Shown: positions 7,151 through 14,359 of the stretch, piece by piece
Layout: each line of letters begins with the position of its first letter
How positions within the stretch are numbered: the stretch's first letter is position 1
Source of the DNA: an uncultured Christensenellaceae bacterium
Lineage (GTDB): Bacteria; Bacillota; Clostridia; Christensenellales; UBA3700
DNA: 15,467 nt
Reading direction: 5' to 3'
Assembly (NCBI GenBank): GCA_910588545.1
Contig: CAJUOU010000010.1
Span: forward strand, 1-15,467
Program-made: the position numbers and the translations under genes
The notes under the pieces: model-generated
Seen by the model: the letters and a program-made list of their open reading frames with translations, nothing else
The model's database searches: none
What the model was told of the DNA's origin: nothing

Positions 7151-8085
7151 TATTGGACGGCATTTTATCGGATTTTGAAAGCGAGCTTATTGCGGATAAA
7201 AGTGTATGTGGTCAAAGACTTGATATGTTTGTGCTTGAGGGGACAGATAATCTTACTCGTTCACGGATAAAAACTTTAATCGAGTCGGGCGAAATTAAGG
7301 TAAACGGCGATATTAAAAAAAGCGGATATTCGTTGCGTGCGGGGGATGTTGTCAGCATTGCTATAAAACCGCCTGTCGAAATGTCTATCGAGCCGTATGA
7401 TTATCCGTTGGATATAGTTTATCAAGACAATGATTTGGCTGTTATAAACAAGCCGAGAGGTATGGTAACTCATCCTGCTCCCGGTAGTCCTAAGGATACG
7501 CTTGTAAATGCATTGTTAAGCAATTTAGACAATTTGAGCGATATAAACGGTGTAATAAGACCGGGTATTGTCCATAGATTGGATAAGGATACAAGCGGAC
7601 TTATTATGGTCGCAAAAACCAATAAAGCACACTTGTCTTTATCTACACAAATTGCAACAAAGGAATGTCACAGAAATTATATTGCGTTGGTTGATGGTGT
7701 AATCAAATCGGACGAGGGCGTAATCATCGCAAATATAGACAGAAACAAAAAAGACCGTAAACTTATGGCTGTGAGTCGTGACGGCGGAAGATATGCGGAA
7801 ACACATTATACAGTGCTTGAGAGATATCGAAAATACTGTTTGGCGGAGTTTGAGTTAAAGACAGGAAGAACGCATCAAATAAGGGTGCACTGCAAACATA
7901 TCGGACACCCTATTGTGGGGGATAGTGTGTATGGCGGAAGTACAAAGCTCTTTGATAACGGGCAGCTACTCCATGCATATAAAATTTCGTTCAATCATCC
8001 TATAAGTGGTAAGTTTATGGAGTTTACTTCGGATTTGCCTGATTATTTTAAAGATGTAATTGAAAAATGCAAGAAAATGATTTAG
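7135..8085 (+). CDS. rluD: RluA/RluD-family ribosomal large subunit pseudouridine synthase
   Basis: The enzyme isomerises specific uridines of 23S rRNA to pseudouridine. The order of domains is an N-terminal S4 RNA-binding domain (about residues 25-78, with RLDMFV and SRIKTLIESGEIKVNG) followed by the catalytic domain (about 90-305). The catalytic motif HRLDKDTSGL (147-156) carries the nucleophilic Asp150. Further conserved elements are NKPRGMVTHPAPG (105-117), GRTHQIRVH (244-252) and GHPIVGDSVYGG. The 316 residues are close to the family norm (300-330). It starts inside lspA (16-base overlap), which points to translational coupling. The protein corresponds to the YlyB position of the B. subtilis lspA-ylyB-pyrR order. 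The exact target uridines cannot be told from sequence, so the symbol is by family only. Confidence 0.9.
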   Translation: MAEEIVLDGILSDFESELIADKSVCGQRLDMFVLEGTDNLTRSRIKTLIESGEIKVNGDIKKSGYSLRAGDVVSIAIKPPVEMSIEPYDYPLDIVYQDNDLAVINKPRGMVTHPAPGSPKDTLVNALLSNLDNLSDINGVIRPGIVHRLDKDTSGLIMVAKTNKAHLSLSTQIATKECHRNYIALVDGVIKSDEGVIIANIDRNKKDRKLMAVSRDGGRYAETHYTVLERYRKYCLAEFELKTGRTHQIRVHCKHIGHPIVGDSVYGGSTKLFDNGQLLHAYKISFNHPISGKFMEFTSDLPDYFKDVIEKCKKMI

Positions 8086-8160
8086 TTTTTAGTAGATTAT
8101 AAAAAATAAATTGTTATTATCAAATAAAACTTACTGTTAATAATGTCGTAGGAGACTGCA

Positions 8161-8694
8161 ATGGGTATTAAAGCAAAATTAATGGATAGCGGTGCAATGG
8201 ATAGAGCATTAACCCGCTTATCGCATGAAATTGTAGAAAAAAACGGCGGTACCGAAAATGTCGTTTTGATTGGTATAAAAACCAGAGGTGTACCTTTGGC
8301 GGTTCGTGTTGCGGACAAAATAAAGAGAGCTTATGACGTTACAATCCCCGTAGGTGTGCTCGATACTTCGCTATACCGTGACGATAGAGAAAATACATTT
8401 GACAAAAAACAGGATGATACTAACATTCCTTTTGAAGTAGCACTAAAAAATGTAGTGCTTGTGGACGATGTTTTATACACAGGTAGAACTGTACGGGCTG
8501 CTATTGAAGCAATAATCAAGCTTGGCAGACCAAGCATTATCGAGCTTGCCGTTATGGTTGATAGGGGGCATAGAGAACTTCCTATTCGTCCTGATTTTAT
8601 CGGAAAAAATGTTCCGACAAGCAAAATTGAAAATATTCAAGTTAATTTGACTGAAATAGATGGCGAAGATAGCGTTTTATTGCTTGATAATTAA
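8161..8694 (+). CDS. pyrR: PyrR: pyrimidine operon attenuator / uracil phosphoribosyltransferase
   Basis: PyrR binds UMP or UTP and then the leader RNA of pyrimidine genes to cause premature termination; it also makes UMP from uracil and PRPP. The 177-residue protein is standard in length. The PRPP loop VVLVDDVLYTGRT (98-110) is intact, as are the flexible-loop segment LDTSLYRDD (67-75) and VDRGHRELPIRPDFIGKN (133-150), typical of PyrR. GTAGGAG before the ATG is a good ribosome site. The 75-base gap after rluD contains no terminator, so the gene probably shares the operon. I see no PyrR-type anti-antiterminator in the leader and no pyr biosynthetic genes downstream, so any regulated targets lie elsewhere. 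Confidence 0.95.
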   Translation: MGIKAKLMDSGAMDRALTRLSHEIVEKNGGTENVVLIGIKTRGVPLAVRVADKIKRAYDVTIPVGVLDTSLYRDDRENTFDKKQDDTNIPFEVALKNVVLVDDVLYTGRTVRAAIEAIIKLGRPSIIELAVMVDRGHRELPIRPDFIGKNVPTSKIENIQVNLTEIDGEDSVLLLDN

Positions 8695-8714
8695 ATATTA
8701 ATGTAATATATAAT

Positions 8715-8750
8715 AAAAAATAATCAATGCCATTGATTATTTTTTATTTT
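8715..8750 (+). terminator. Rho-independent terminator after pyrR
   Basis: TAATCAAT (8721-8728) pairs with ATTGATTA (8732-8739) around a three-base GCC loop, and the stem is extended by A6/T6. T-rich sequence follows to 8750. Because of the A tract upstream it could work in both directions. It ends the yggS-to-pyrR run and separates it from the fucosidase gene. Confidence 0.8.
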
Positions 8751-8769
8751 TAATAGAAGGGAGAGTTTT

Positions 8770-10422
8770 ATAAAATTAAAAAAATTATTAATCGGTTTGG
8801 TCGTAGTTATTATGTCGATAAGTTGTGTTATTTTGGCGGGATGCCAAGGTAAAATACGCAGTAGATATGAAACAGTTTCAACTAAATACAAAAATGGTGT
8901 GACGGATTTTGAACACGGGTGGTCTAATTATAACAACGGCTATGAGAACGACGGCGAAATTGTGGACAAACTACTTGAGTGTCGTCCTAATGAAAGACAA
9001 TTATTACATACTGACAATGAATATTATAACTTTATGCACTTTGGTATGAATACCATGACTGATAAGGAATGGGGCGATGGCACCGAAACCGTGGATATGT
9101 TCAACCCCGAAAATGTGGATACCGACCAATGGTGTAAGGTGTTTAAAGATAGTGGCAGCAAAGGAGTGATTTTTACTGTTAAACATCATGATGGTTTTGC
9201 TTTGTGGGATACCAAAACAACTGACTTTAACGTTATGAATAGCGGGTATAAACGCGATATTATGCGAATGGTGGCAGAGTCATGCAAAAAGTACGATTTG
9301 AAATTTGGCGTTTACTTATCGCCTTGGGATATACACGAGCCTACTTATGGTAAAGCAGGCGGAATAAACGATATAGGCAGTTATAACTACGTTTTTTATA
9401 ATCAAGTTAAAGAAGTTTTGGGTATTGTTAAAAATGTAGAAGTGGAATTGTTTGAGTTTTTGTTTGACGGGGCAAGAGCAGACGATGCGGAAGTTGACGA
9501 GGGCTTTGAATATGCTTGGAGTGACATATACAAATTGATAAATGAGGAATTTCCTAAATGCGTTATAGGTAATTGCGGAGACGATGTAAGATGGGTAGGC
9601 AATGAGGCAGGTTATGTTAGAGACTCCGAATGGTCTGTAGTTTTGACAAGCATACCCGAAGATAAGCAACAGTCGAGTGAAGACGATGCAAAAAGATTGG
9701 GTTTGCACTATGAGTCTACCGACAGGGGTAGCCGTGATATTATAAACTCCGCTGACAAAATAAGCAAAGATTGGCAGGTAAAGTATTATCCTGCCGAATC
9801 GGATGTTCGTATTCGTTCGAAATGGTTTTGGCATAAAAACGATAAAGTTAAAACGGCAAACCAACTAGCAGATTTGTATTTTACAAATATAGGTATGAAT
9901 TCGCACTTTTTATTAAATGTCGCACCTAACAATGAAGGAGTAATTGAAAGTAAAGATATCAAGTCTTTAATGGGGATGAAAGAAATCGTGGATAAAACAA
10001 TGGCAAAACAGCTTATGCCGTTAAATGTTTTTACAAGCGGCTACAATGGCGACGGCATTGTATTGGTTGATAACTCAAATGCACCTAGTGCTGTTTTGAG
10101 TGATGGTAATTATGGTACGACTGCTTACACTAGTTACAAATTGCTTGATAACGGATATATGATGGACTTTGTTTTTGACGGCAACCAATCAATAGGAAGA
10201 GTGGATATAAGGGAAGATTTGACTTATTCGCAAAGGATAGAGGCGTTTGAAGTTTGGACAGTAGTTGGCGGAAAATGGAAGTTGGTTGCAGATAATACTA
10301 TAGTAGGTAATCGCAAAATCTTTATATTCAAAAAAGCAGTTAAAACCAATCAAGTTCGTTTTGTTTTTAAACAATCAAGGAGCAATCCTTATATTAGAGC
10401 AATTTCATTTTATGAGAAATAA
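8770..10422 (+). CDS. GH29 alpha-L-fucosidase lipoprotein with C-terminal discoidin-like domain; probable ATA start
   Basis: The enzyme should release alpha-linked L-fucose from glycans at the cell surface. Numbered from ATA 8770 (550 residues), there is an n-region KLKK, a hydrophobic core and lipobox LAGC with Cys25. The GH29 barrel covers about 75-400, with NFMHFGMNTMTDKEWG, FTVKHHDGFALWDTK (H139/H140), GVYLSPWD and LFDGA, where Asp233 fits the nucleophile. Residues about 425-550 look like an F5/8-type (CBM32-like) beta sandwich, often sugar-binding. The first ATG/GTG/TTG codon in frame is TTG 8797, but it has no ribosome site and would remove the positive n-region. AAGGGAGAG (8757-8765) is correctly spaced for ATA 8770 instead. 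The general acid/base residue was not located. It follows the pyrR terminator; a weak promoter (TTGATA 8684-8689, TATATA 8707-8712) may drive it. Confidence 0.87.
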   Translation: MKLKKLLIGLVVVIMSISCVILAGCQGKIRSRYETVSTKYKNGVTDFEHGWSNYNNGYENDGEIVDKLLECRPNERQLLHTDNEYYNFMHFGMNTMTDKEWGDGTETVDMFNPENVDTDQWCKVFKDSGSKGVIFTVKHHDGFALWDTKTTDFNVMNSGYKRDIMRMVAESCKKYDLKFGVYLSPWDIHEPTYGKAGGINDIGSYNYVFYNQVKEVLGIVKNVEVELFEFLFDGARADDAEVDEGFEYAWSDIYKLINEEFPKCVIGNCGDDVRWVGNEAGYVRDSEWSVVLTSIPEDKQQSSEDDAKRLGLHYESTDRGSRDIINSADKISKDWQVKYYPAESDVRIRSKWFWHKNDKVKTANQLADLYFTNIGMNSHFLLNVAPNNEGVIESKDIKSLMGMKEIVDKTMAKQLMPLNVFTSGYNGDGIVLVDNSNAPSAVLSDGNYGTTAYTSYKLLDNGYMMDFVFDGNQSIGRVDIREDLTYSQRIEAFEVWTVVGGKWKLVADNTIVGNRKIFIFKKAVKTNQVRFVFKQSRSNPYIRAISFYEK

Positions 10423-10518
10423 CGATTTTGTTATATAGTTTATTTATTAGATATTCTTTATAAATTATAAGCCTAAAATTTTCTATACTAAATGCAATAT
10501 TTATATTTTGATAATAAG

Positions 10519-10561
10519 AATATACACTCTAAACAATAATTTTGGAGTGTATATTTTTTTT
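10519..10561 (+). terminator. Rho-independent terminator after the fucosidase gene
   Basis: AATATACACTC (10519-10529) pairs perfectly with GAGTGTATATT (10545-10555) around a loop of 15 bases, followed directly by a run of T to 10561. It lies about 100 bases after the fucosidase stop; the stretch 10423-10518 shows no coding potential. Confidence 0.8.
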
Positions 10562-10609
10562 GTAAAGTTTGAAATATTAAAAAACACACATTCATTGCAA
10601 TAATCCTAT

Positions 10610-10625
10610 CGAAAATCGGGGGTAA
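10610..10625 (+). repeat. 16-base leader repeat, copy 2 (no gene attached)
   Basis: The 16 bases are identical to 3121-3136 before fbp, including the G5 run that serves there as ribosome site. Here the next possible start, TTG at 10627-10629, is followed at once by TAA, so no protein is made. The copy lies between two terminators (10519-10561 and 10655-10694) and may belong to a short non-coding transcript. Confidence 0.6.
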
Positions 10626-10654
10626 ATTGTAAAGTAAGACAAAATCAAAGCATA

Positions 10655-10694
10655 AAAAAAGTACATGGAATATATATAATCTATGTACTTTTTT
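10655..10694 (+). terminator. Rho-independent terminator with GTACAT/ATGTAC stem
   Basis: AAAAAAGTACATGGA (10655-10669) pairs with TCTATGTACTTTTTT (10680-10694) with one G-T wobble and a 10-base AT loop. The U run fits termination. There is no reading frame between the previous terminator and this one, so it either ends a small RNA or is a back-up or reverse-direction terminator. The stem core and loop closely resemble the dyad at 10811-10834. Confidence 0.7.
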
Positions 10695-10768
10695 CGTATT
10701 TTTTTATATTTTAATTTAAACTTTTGGTATAATTTAGATAAAGTTTTTACAAAATATTTATTTTAATA

Positions 10769-10798
10769 TTGACATAAATTTATTTTTAATCTTATAAT
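10769..10798 (+). promoter_or_regulatory. Consensus sigma-A promoter for the surface protein gene
   Basis: TTGACA (10769-10774) and TATAAT (10793-10798) are both perfect matches, 18 bases apart. Transcription should start near 10805, giving a leader of about 75 bases before ATG 10880. A second -10-like box with extended TGG (TGGTATAAT, 10725-10733) lies upstream but lacks a -35 box. Confidence 0.75.
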
Positions 10799-10810
10799 AT
10801 AATTAATTAA

Positions 10811-10834
10811 GTACATTATATATATTCTATGTAC
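10811..10834. repeat. GTACAT-N12-ATGTAC dyad at the start of the surface-protein leader
   Basis: The arms are 10811-10816 and 10829-10834. The site lies just downstream of the predicted transcription start. Its right part (10817-10834) matches 10671-10688 of the upstream terminator in 17 of 18 bases. The position suits an operator; the six-pair stem is weak as an RNA hairpin and has no T run, so it is not a terminator. Confidence 0.55.
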
Positions 10835-10879
10835 ACCTGTTTCTTTTTAAGAAGAAGTATACTTTAGGAGAAGATAGTT

Positions 10880-13800
10880 ATGCACATGACTCGGAAAAAA
10901 TCTTACTTGCTTATAGCAATAATAGTAATGTTAATTGTAGTAATTTCTTGTGGAGTTGCATCGACTTTTCTTGCACCTAGCGAAGTTTTGGCTTTGACAA
11001 ATACAGATTCTGCAACTAAGGTTGCGGATGGTGTAGATATATATGATTCTTCTTCACAATCTTTTAATAGTTTTGCCATATATGATTTAAAAAAGAAATT
11101 GTTTGATGGCAAAGACCCATTAAGTTATATAAAATCAAATATAGATACCCAAACTAATGCTTATGTAGTTCCTGCATCTACAATTAACTCTAATGTGGGA
11201 AATGCTATAGGAGGATTGGTTTTAAATCTCGGCGGATATACATGGATAGTATCTTGCTTAACATTGACTGATAACACCAATTTTGGTAAGGAAGATATAG
11301 TACTAACATTGTATATGGCAGATAATTCCAATGTAGGTAGTGTTTATAACTCTAATAGTGCTGCGGTAAAAGGTAATAACGCTTACAGTGCAAGTGAATT
11401 AAGACAAAATCTTTTATCCAATTCCGCTTTTGCACAGTTTTCGGGTGGAAGTTTTGCTACAAAATATTTAGTTCAACCATCTAAAATAAAATATCAATAT
11501 ACTCAGTCTTGGTCAAGATTTGGTACTTCCAATTTTTACAATCTTCCAAATGATGCTTTACATAATTTAACTACAGGTTGGAATAGTTCGCCTTTATATG
11601 TGCCGGAAGATATTTTACAAGCCCCAAACGGAGATAATGTTAGATATGACGCATGGGGCAATGATTATATATGGATTCCTAGTATAACTGAGATTGGTGG
11701 TAGCTTTTCGTCGACTGCTTTAAATGGTTCAATTTGGAGTTTATCACAAAATCAACTGACTTCAAATTCCAATGCTTGGCTACGTTCTGGTAATAGCTAT
11801 GGCGAAGCTTTAATTCAAGGTAGTAATGGCATAAGCAGTGCATTAACTGTTAGTAGCAGCAATTATATAAGACCTGCAATACATATAAATTTAAGCGAAA
11901 TACTAAGCGGCTTAGAAAATGGAGTACAAAATCCTCAAGATTTGCAGACAACATACAATGAAAAAGCTCAAACTTTAAGTGAAATTGTAAAGTCAAACAA
12001 AAACACTGCTTGGTATGACAAAAATTTTTATGAAACAGATAATGAGTTTATAAAGCTTACTTATCCCGACAGTACTAAAGCATTTGAAAACGCAGGAGAC
12101 TATTGGGTAAAAGTAGAGATAAAAGAGAGTTGGACAAACAAAATAATTGCACTAGTAGAACAAGATGCCGCAAAATACGGTTGGACGGAAGCCGAAAAGC
12201 AGCAAGTAATAGATTTTAGAAAACCTAAGTTTTTGGGAACTGCGGATATAAGCGACCCAAATCATACCGAGACAGATACTGAACGTTGGATAAAAATAAC
12301 TGTAAAAAAGGCGGATATAGATTTTAGCAATGTCAAGTGGAGTTCCGATAGTTTGGAATACAATAACGTAAAACAGTCTGTAAGTATTGTGTCGGGCTTG
12401 CCATCATTTTTAAAACCATTATACATGGGCGAAACGGAAAAAGATGTAAATGCAAGCGGTACATTTTACACTGCAAAAGTAATTGGCTTTGAAAGCACAA
12501 ACAGCAACTACAACATACCTACTACAACAGCGGAATTGGAAAGTATACCGCAGTTACAACTTGAATGGAAGATCACAAGAAAGAAGATAAACGTAAGTTG
12601 GAAAACGGAAGAAAAGGTAATAAACGGAATAAACTTAAAGATACCTGTACTAGTAGTGGATAGTAGTTATGAAAGTGCAATAGAGTATAAGTATTACACT
12701 GATGCAAATTGCAATACATCTATTACGCTAGAAAAAATAGCCGAAGAATATAGTGCAACCCAATCAAAACCATATTGGGTAAAGGCAAGCTTAAAGACAG
12801 AAGGGGACTATAACAACACAAATAGTATAATTTTGCTAGACGGCAGCGAAGTTATAGAAACAATTTCGTCGTTTAAAGTAGGAGAAGAAAACAACGGAGT
12901 AACAGTAAGCCTTGAAACAAGTAAAGTAACATATAACGGTAGCGAGCAAAGGGCAGTATTCCAAGTAAGTGGCGGACTTAATGCGGATGCTTTGGTGGTA
13001 ACATATAAAAAGGAAAATGGTGTAGAAATACCATATATACCAACCGAGGCAGGAAGATATAAGGTAATAGTAACCCTAAAAGATGGCTTGGGTAACTTTG
13101 TAATAGTAGGACAAAAAGAGTTTGACTATGAGATAGAAAGTTTAAAGATAACAAAACCACAAGCAAATCAAGCAAAAGTATTTAAAGCAAGCGGATTTGA
13201 GTTTAGGGATATAACCAACTTACCAAAAGAATGGGCAAAGTACTTTGATATAAAAGTATTTGATAAAGATAATAACGAGATAGGCAAAGTAAACGGAAGT
13301 TGGACATTTGTAGGCGTAAATAAGTACCGAATCCAAATACAATATAAAAACGGAATGAACACCAATAATGGTGGAGAAGTAGACAATGTAGTATGGCAGG
13401 ACGGAAGTAAAGGGAATTGCCAAGTAAGCCTTGATATCGAAAAACTAGTGTTGACCATAAACGGATGGCAGGACGGAGAGGAAAACGGAAGAGCAACACT
13501 AAAGTCAGACTATACGCAAGAGATAGAAAAGTATTTTGACTATGTAATATACGAGTGCAGCGGGGATGAAACAGTAGGAGATGAGCTTGTAGGGAATGCA
13601 GCGCTAAAGTACTCAACAAATTACCAAATATCGTTAAGGATAAAGAACGAATATAAGGGAAATGTAGTAGTAGAGTACAATGGACAAAATGTAGAGGAGA
13701 CAGAGCCATATAAATTCAAAACAAAGGCAAATCCATTTACGGACGGGGATGGCAGTGACGATGACAACAACGGCACAAGCGGTAAACCGAATGGTGGTAG

Positions 13801-14323
13801 TAATGGAATGGATGACTTTGTTGAAACAATAAAAAAATTACCTTATTATGTATGGATATTGGTTGGAATAATTTTATTTTTAATTATACTTATAATTGTA
13901 ATTTTGATATTAAAACGCAATAAAAACAAAGGCGCTCCAAAGCAAGCAATGACATACGGAAATTATCCAACAGCTAGCAATGACCAACAAGCGGTAAAGG
14001 ATAACGGCGCAACAAGTAGCGAAAGCACAAATGACAGTTTCCGAAATGTAAGAGGAACGATAGTAAATAACTACAAAGTCGGATATAAGGATTGGACATT
14101 TGTGATGAAAGAGACTGATATACTAAATTTAGATGTATTGGAATCTCCTCAAGATGAAGTAATGTTTTACGCTTTTAAGAAAAACGATTTGAGGAAAGTT
14201 AAAAAATTGCAAAGTCAAATTGACCAATCCGAAAGTAATGTAAAAGTTAATAATTCAAACGATACTTCAACGGAAGAAACACAATCAAATAGCAAAAAGC
14301 AAAAAGGCAAAAAGCGTTACTAA
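10880..14323 (+). CDS. Large surface protein: DUF6273-like region, MBG-like repeats, C-terminal membrane anchor and cytoplasmic tail
   Basis: The 1147-residue product starts with a signal peptide (RKK, hydrophobic 9-30, probable cut near VLA-LT at 38-40). Residues about 115-340 resemble the DUF6273 pattern of clostridial surface proteins: GGYTWIV, DYIWIPSITEIGG, AWLRSGN and YIRPAIHINLSE. Residues about 380-950 contain beta-rich repeats like MBG domains (KADIDFSNVKW with LEYNNVKQ, VTYNGSEQ, then IPTEAGRYKVIVTL), each about 80-100 residues. A Gly/Asp/Asn-rich linker (952-977) leads to a helix at about 987-1011 (YYVWILVGIILFLI), then RNKNKG and a tail of ~135 residues with GYKDWTFVMKETD and a Lys-rich end. 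No LPxTG sorting motif is seen. The likely role is adhesion or cell-surface structure. ATG 10880 has AGGAGA upstream; ATG 10886 is also possible. The tail is larger than a simple stop-transfer and may contact cytoplasmic partners. Confidence 0.85.
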   Translation: MHMTRKKSYLLIAIIVMLIVVISCGVASTFLAPSEVLALTNTDSATKVADGVDIYDSSSQSFNSFAIYDLKKKLFDGKDPLSYIKSNIDTQTNAYVVPASTINSNVGNAIGGLVLNLGGYTWIVSCLTLTDNTNFGKEDIVLTLYMADNSNVGSVYNSNSAAVKGNNAYSASELRQNLLSNSAFAQFSGGSFATKYLVQPSKIKYQYTQSWSRFGTSNFYNLPNDALHNLTTGWNSSPLYVPEDILQAPNGDNVRYDAWGNDYIWIPSITEIGGSFSSTALNGSIWSLSQNQLTSNSNAWLRSGNSYGEALIQGSNGISSALTVSSSNYIRPAIHINLSEILSGLENGVQNPQDLQTTYNEKAQTLSEIVKSNKNTAWYDKNFYETDNEFIKLTYPDSTKAFENAGDYWVKVEIKESWTNKIIALVEQDAAKYGWTEAEKQQVIDFRKPKFLGTADISDPNHTETDTERWIKITVKKADIDFSNVKWSSDSLEYNNVKQSVSIVSGLPSFLKPLYMGETEKDVNASGTFYTAKVIGFESTNSNYNIPTTTAELESIPQLQLEWKITRKKINVSWKTEEKVINGINLKIPVLVVDSSYESAIEYKYYTDANCNTSITLEKIAEEYSATQSKPYWVKASLKTEGDYNNTNSIILLDGSEVIETISSFKVGEENNGVTVSLETSKVTYNGSEQRAVFQVSGGLNADALVVTYKKENGVEIPYIPTEAGRYKVIVTLKDGLGNFVIVGQKEFDYEIESLKITKPQANQAKVFKASGFEFRDITNLPKEWAKYFDIKVFDKDNNEIGKVNGSWTFVGVNKYRIQIQYKNGMNTNNGGEVDNVVWQDGSKGNCQVSLDIEKLVLTINGWQDGEENGRATLKSDYTQEIEKYFDYVIYECSGDETVGDELVGNAALKYSTNYQISLRIKNEYKGNVVVEYNGQNVEETEPYKFKTKANPFTDGDGSDDDNNGTSGKPNGGSNGMDDFVETIKKLPYYVWILVGIILFLIILIIVILILKRNKNKGAPKQAMTYGNYPTASNDQQAVKDNGATSSESTNDSFRNVRGTIVNNYKVGYKDWTFVMKETDILNLDVLESPQDEVMFYAFKKNDLRKVKKLQSQIDQSESNVKVNNSNDTSTEETQSNSKKQKGKKRY

Positions 14324-14324
14324 T

Positions 14325-14356
14325 AAAAAAAGCCATTCAAACGAATGGCTTTTTTG
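14325..14356. terminator. Bidirectional terminator between convergent genes
   Basis: AAAAAAGCCATTC (14326-14338) pairs perfectly with GAATGGCTTTTTT (14343-14355) around an AAAC loop. With A and T tracts on both sides it can end the surface-protein transcript on the + strand and the minus-strand pair that ends at 14360. Confidence 0.9.
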
Positions 14357-14359
14357 TTG

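Larger units (their letters stand above)
10423..10879. other. 457-base intergenic region between the two surface-protein genes
   Basis: This gap holds no supported protein gene. In order it contains the fucosidase terminator (10519-10561), a non-coding stretch with the 16-base fbp leader repeat (10610-10625), a second terminator (10655-10694), a weak extended -10 box, a consensus promoter (10769-10798), a dyad (10811-10834) and the ribosome site AGGAGA (10867-10872) of the next gene. The remaining sequence is AT-rich and shows nothing I recognise. Confidence 0.7.

Noticed and set aside
8086..8160. PyrR-responsive attenuator before pyrR
   Set aside because: The 75-base gap has no PyrR-binding-loop consensus and no terminator/antiterminator pair.
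10590..10604. ATTCATTGCAATAAT shared between the 10.6 kb gap and the DUF6512-like gene near 14528
   Set aside because: AT-rich 15-base match inside a coding region with no shared context; most likely chance.
13203..13709. 168-residue open frame antisense to the surface-protein gene
   Set aside because: Explained by the A-rich third codon positions of the sense gene; its Leu/Tyr/Ser-rich product resembles no protein and lacks a ribosome site.
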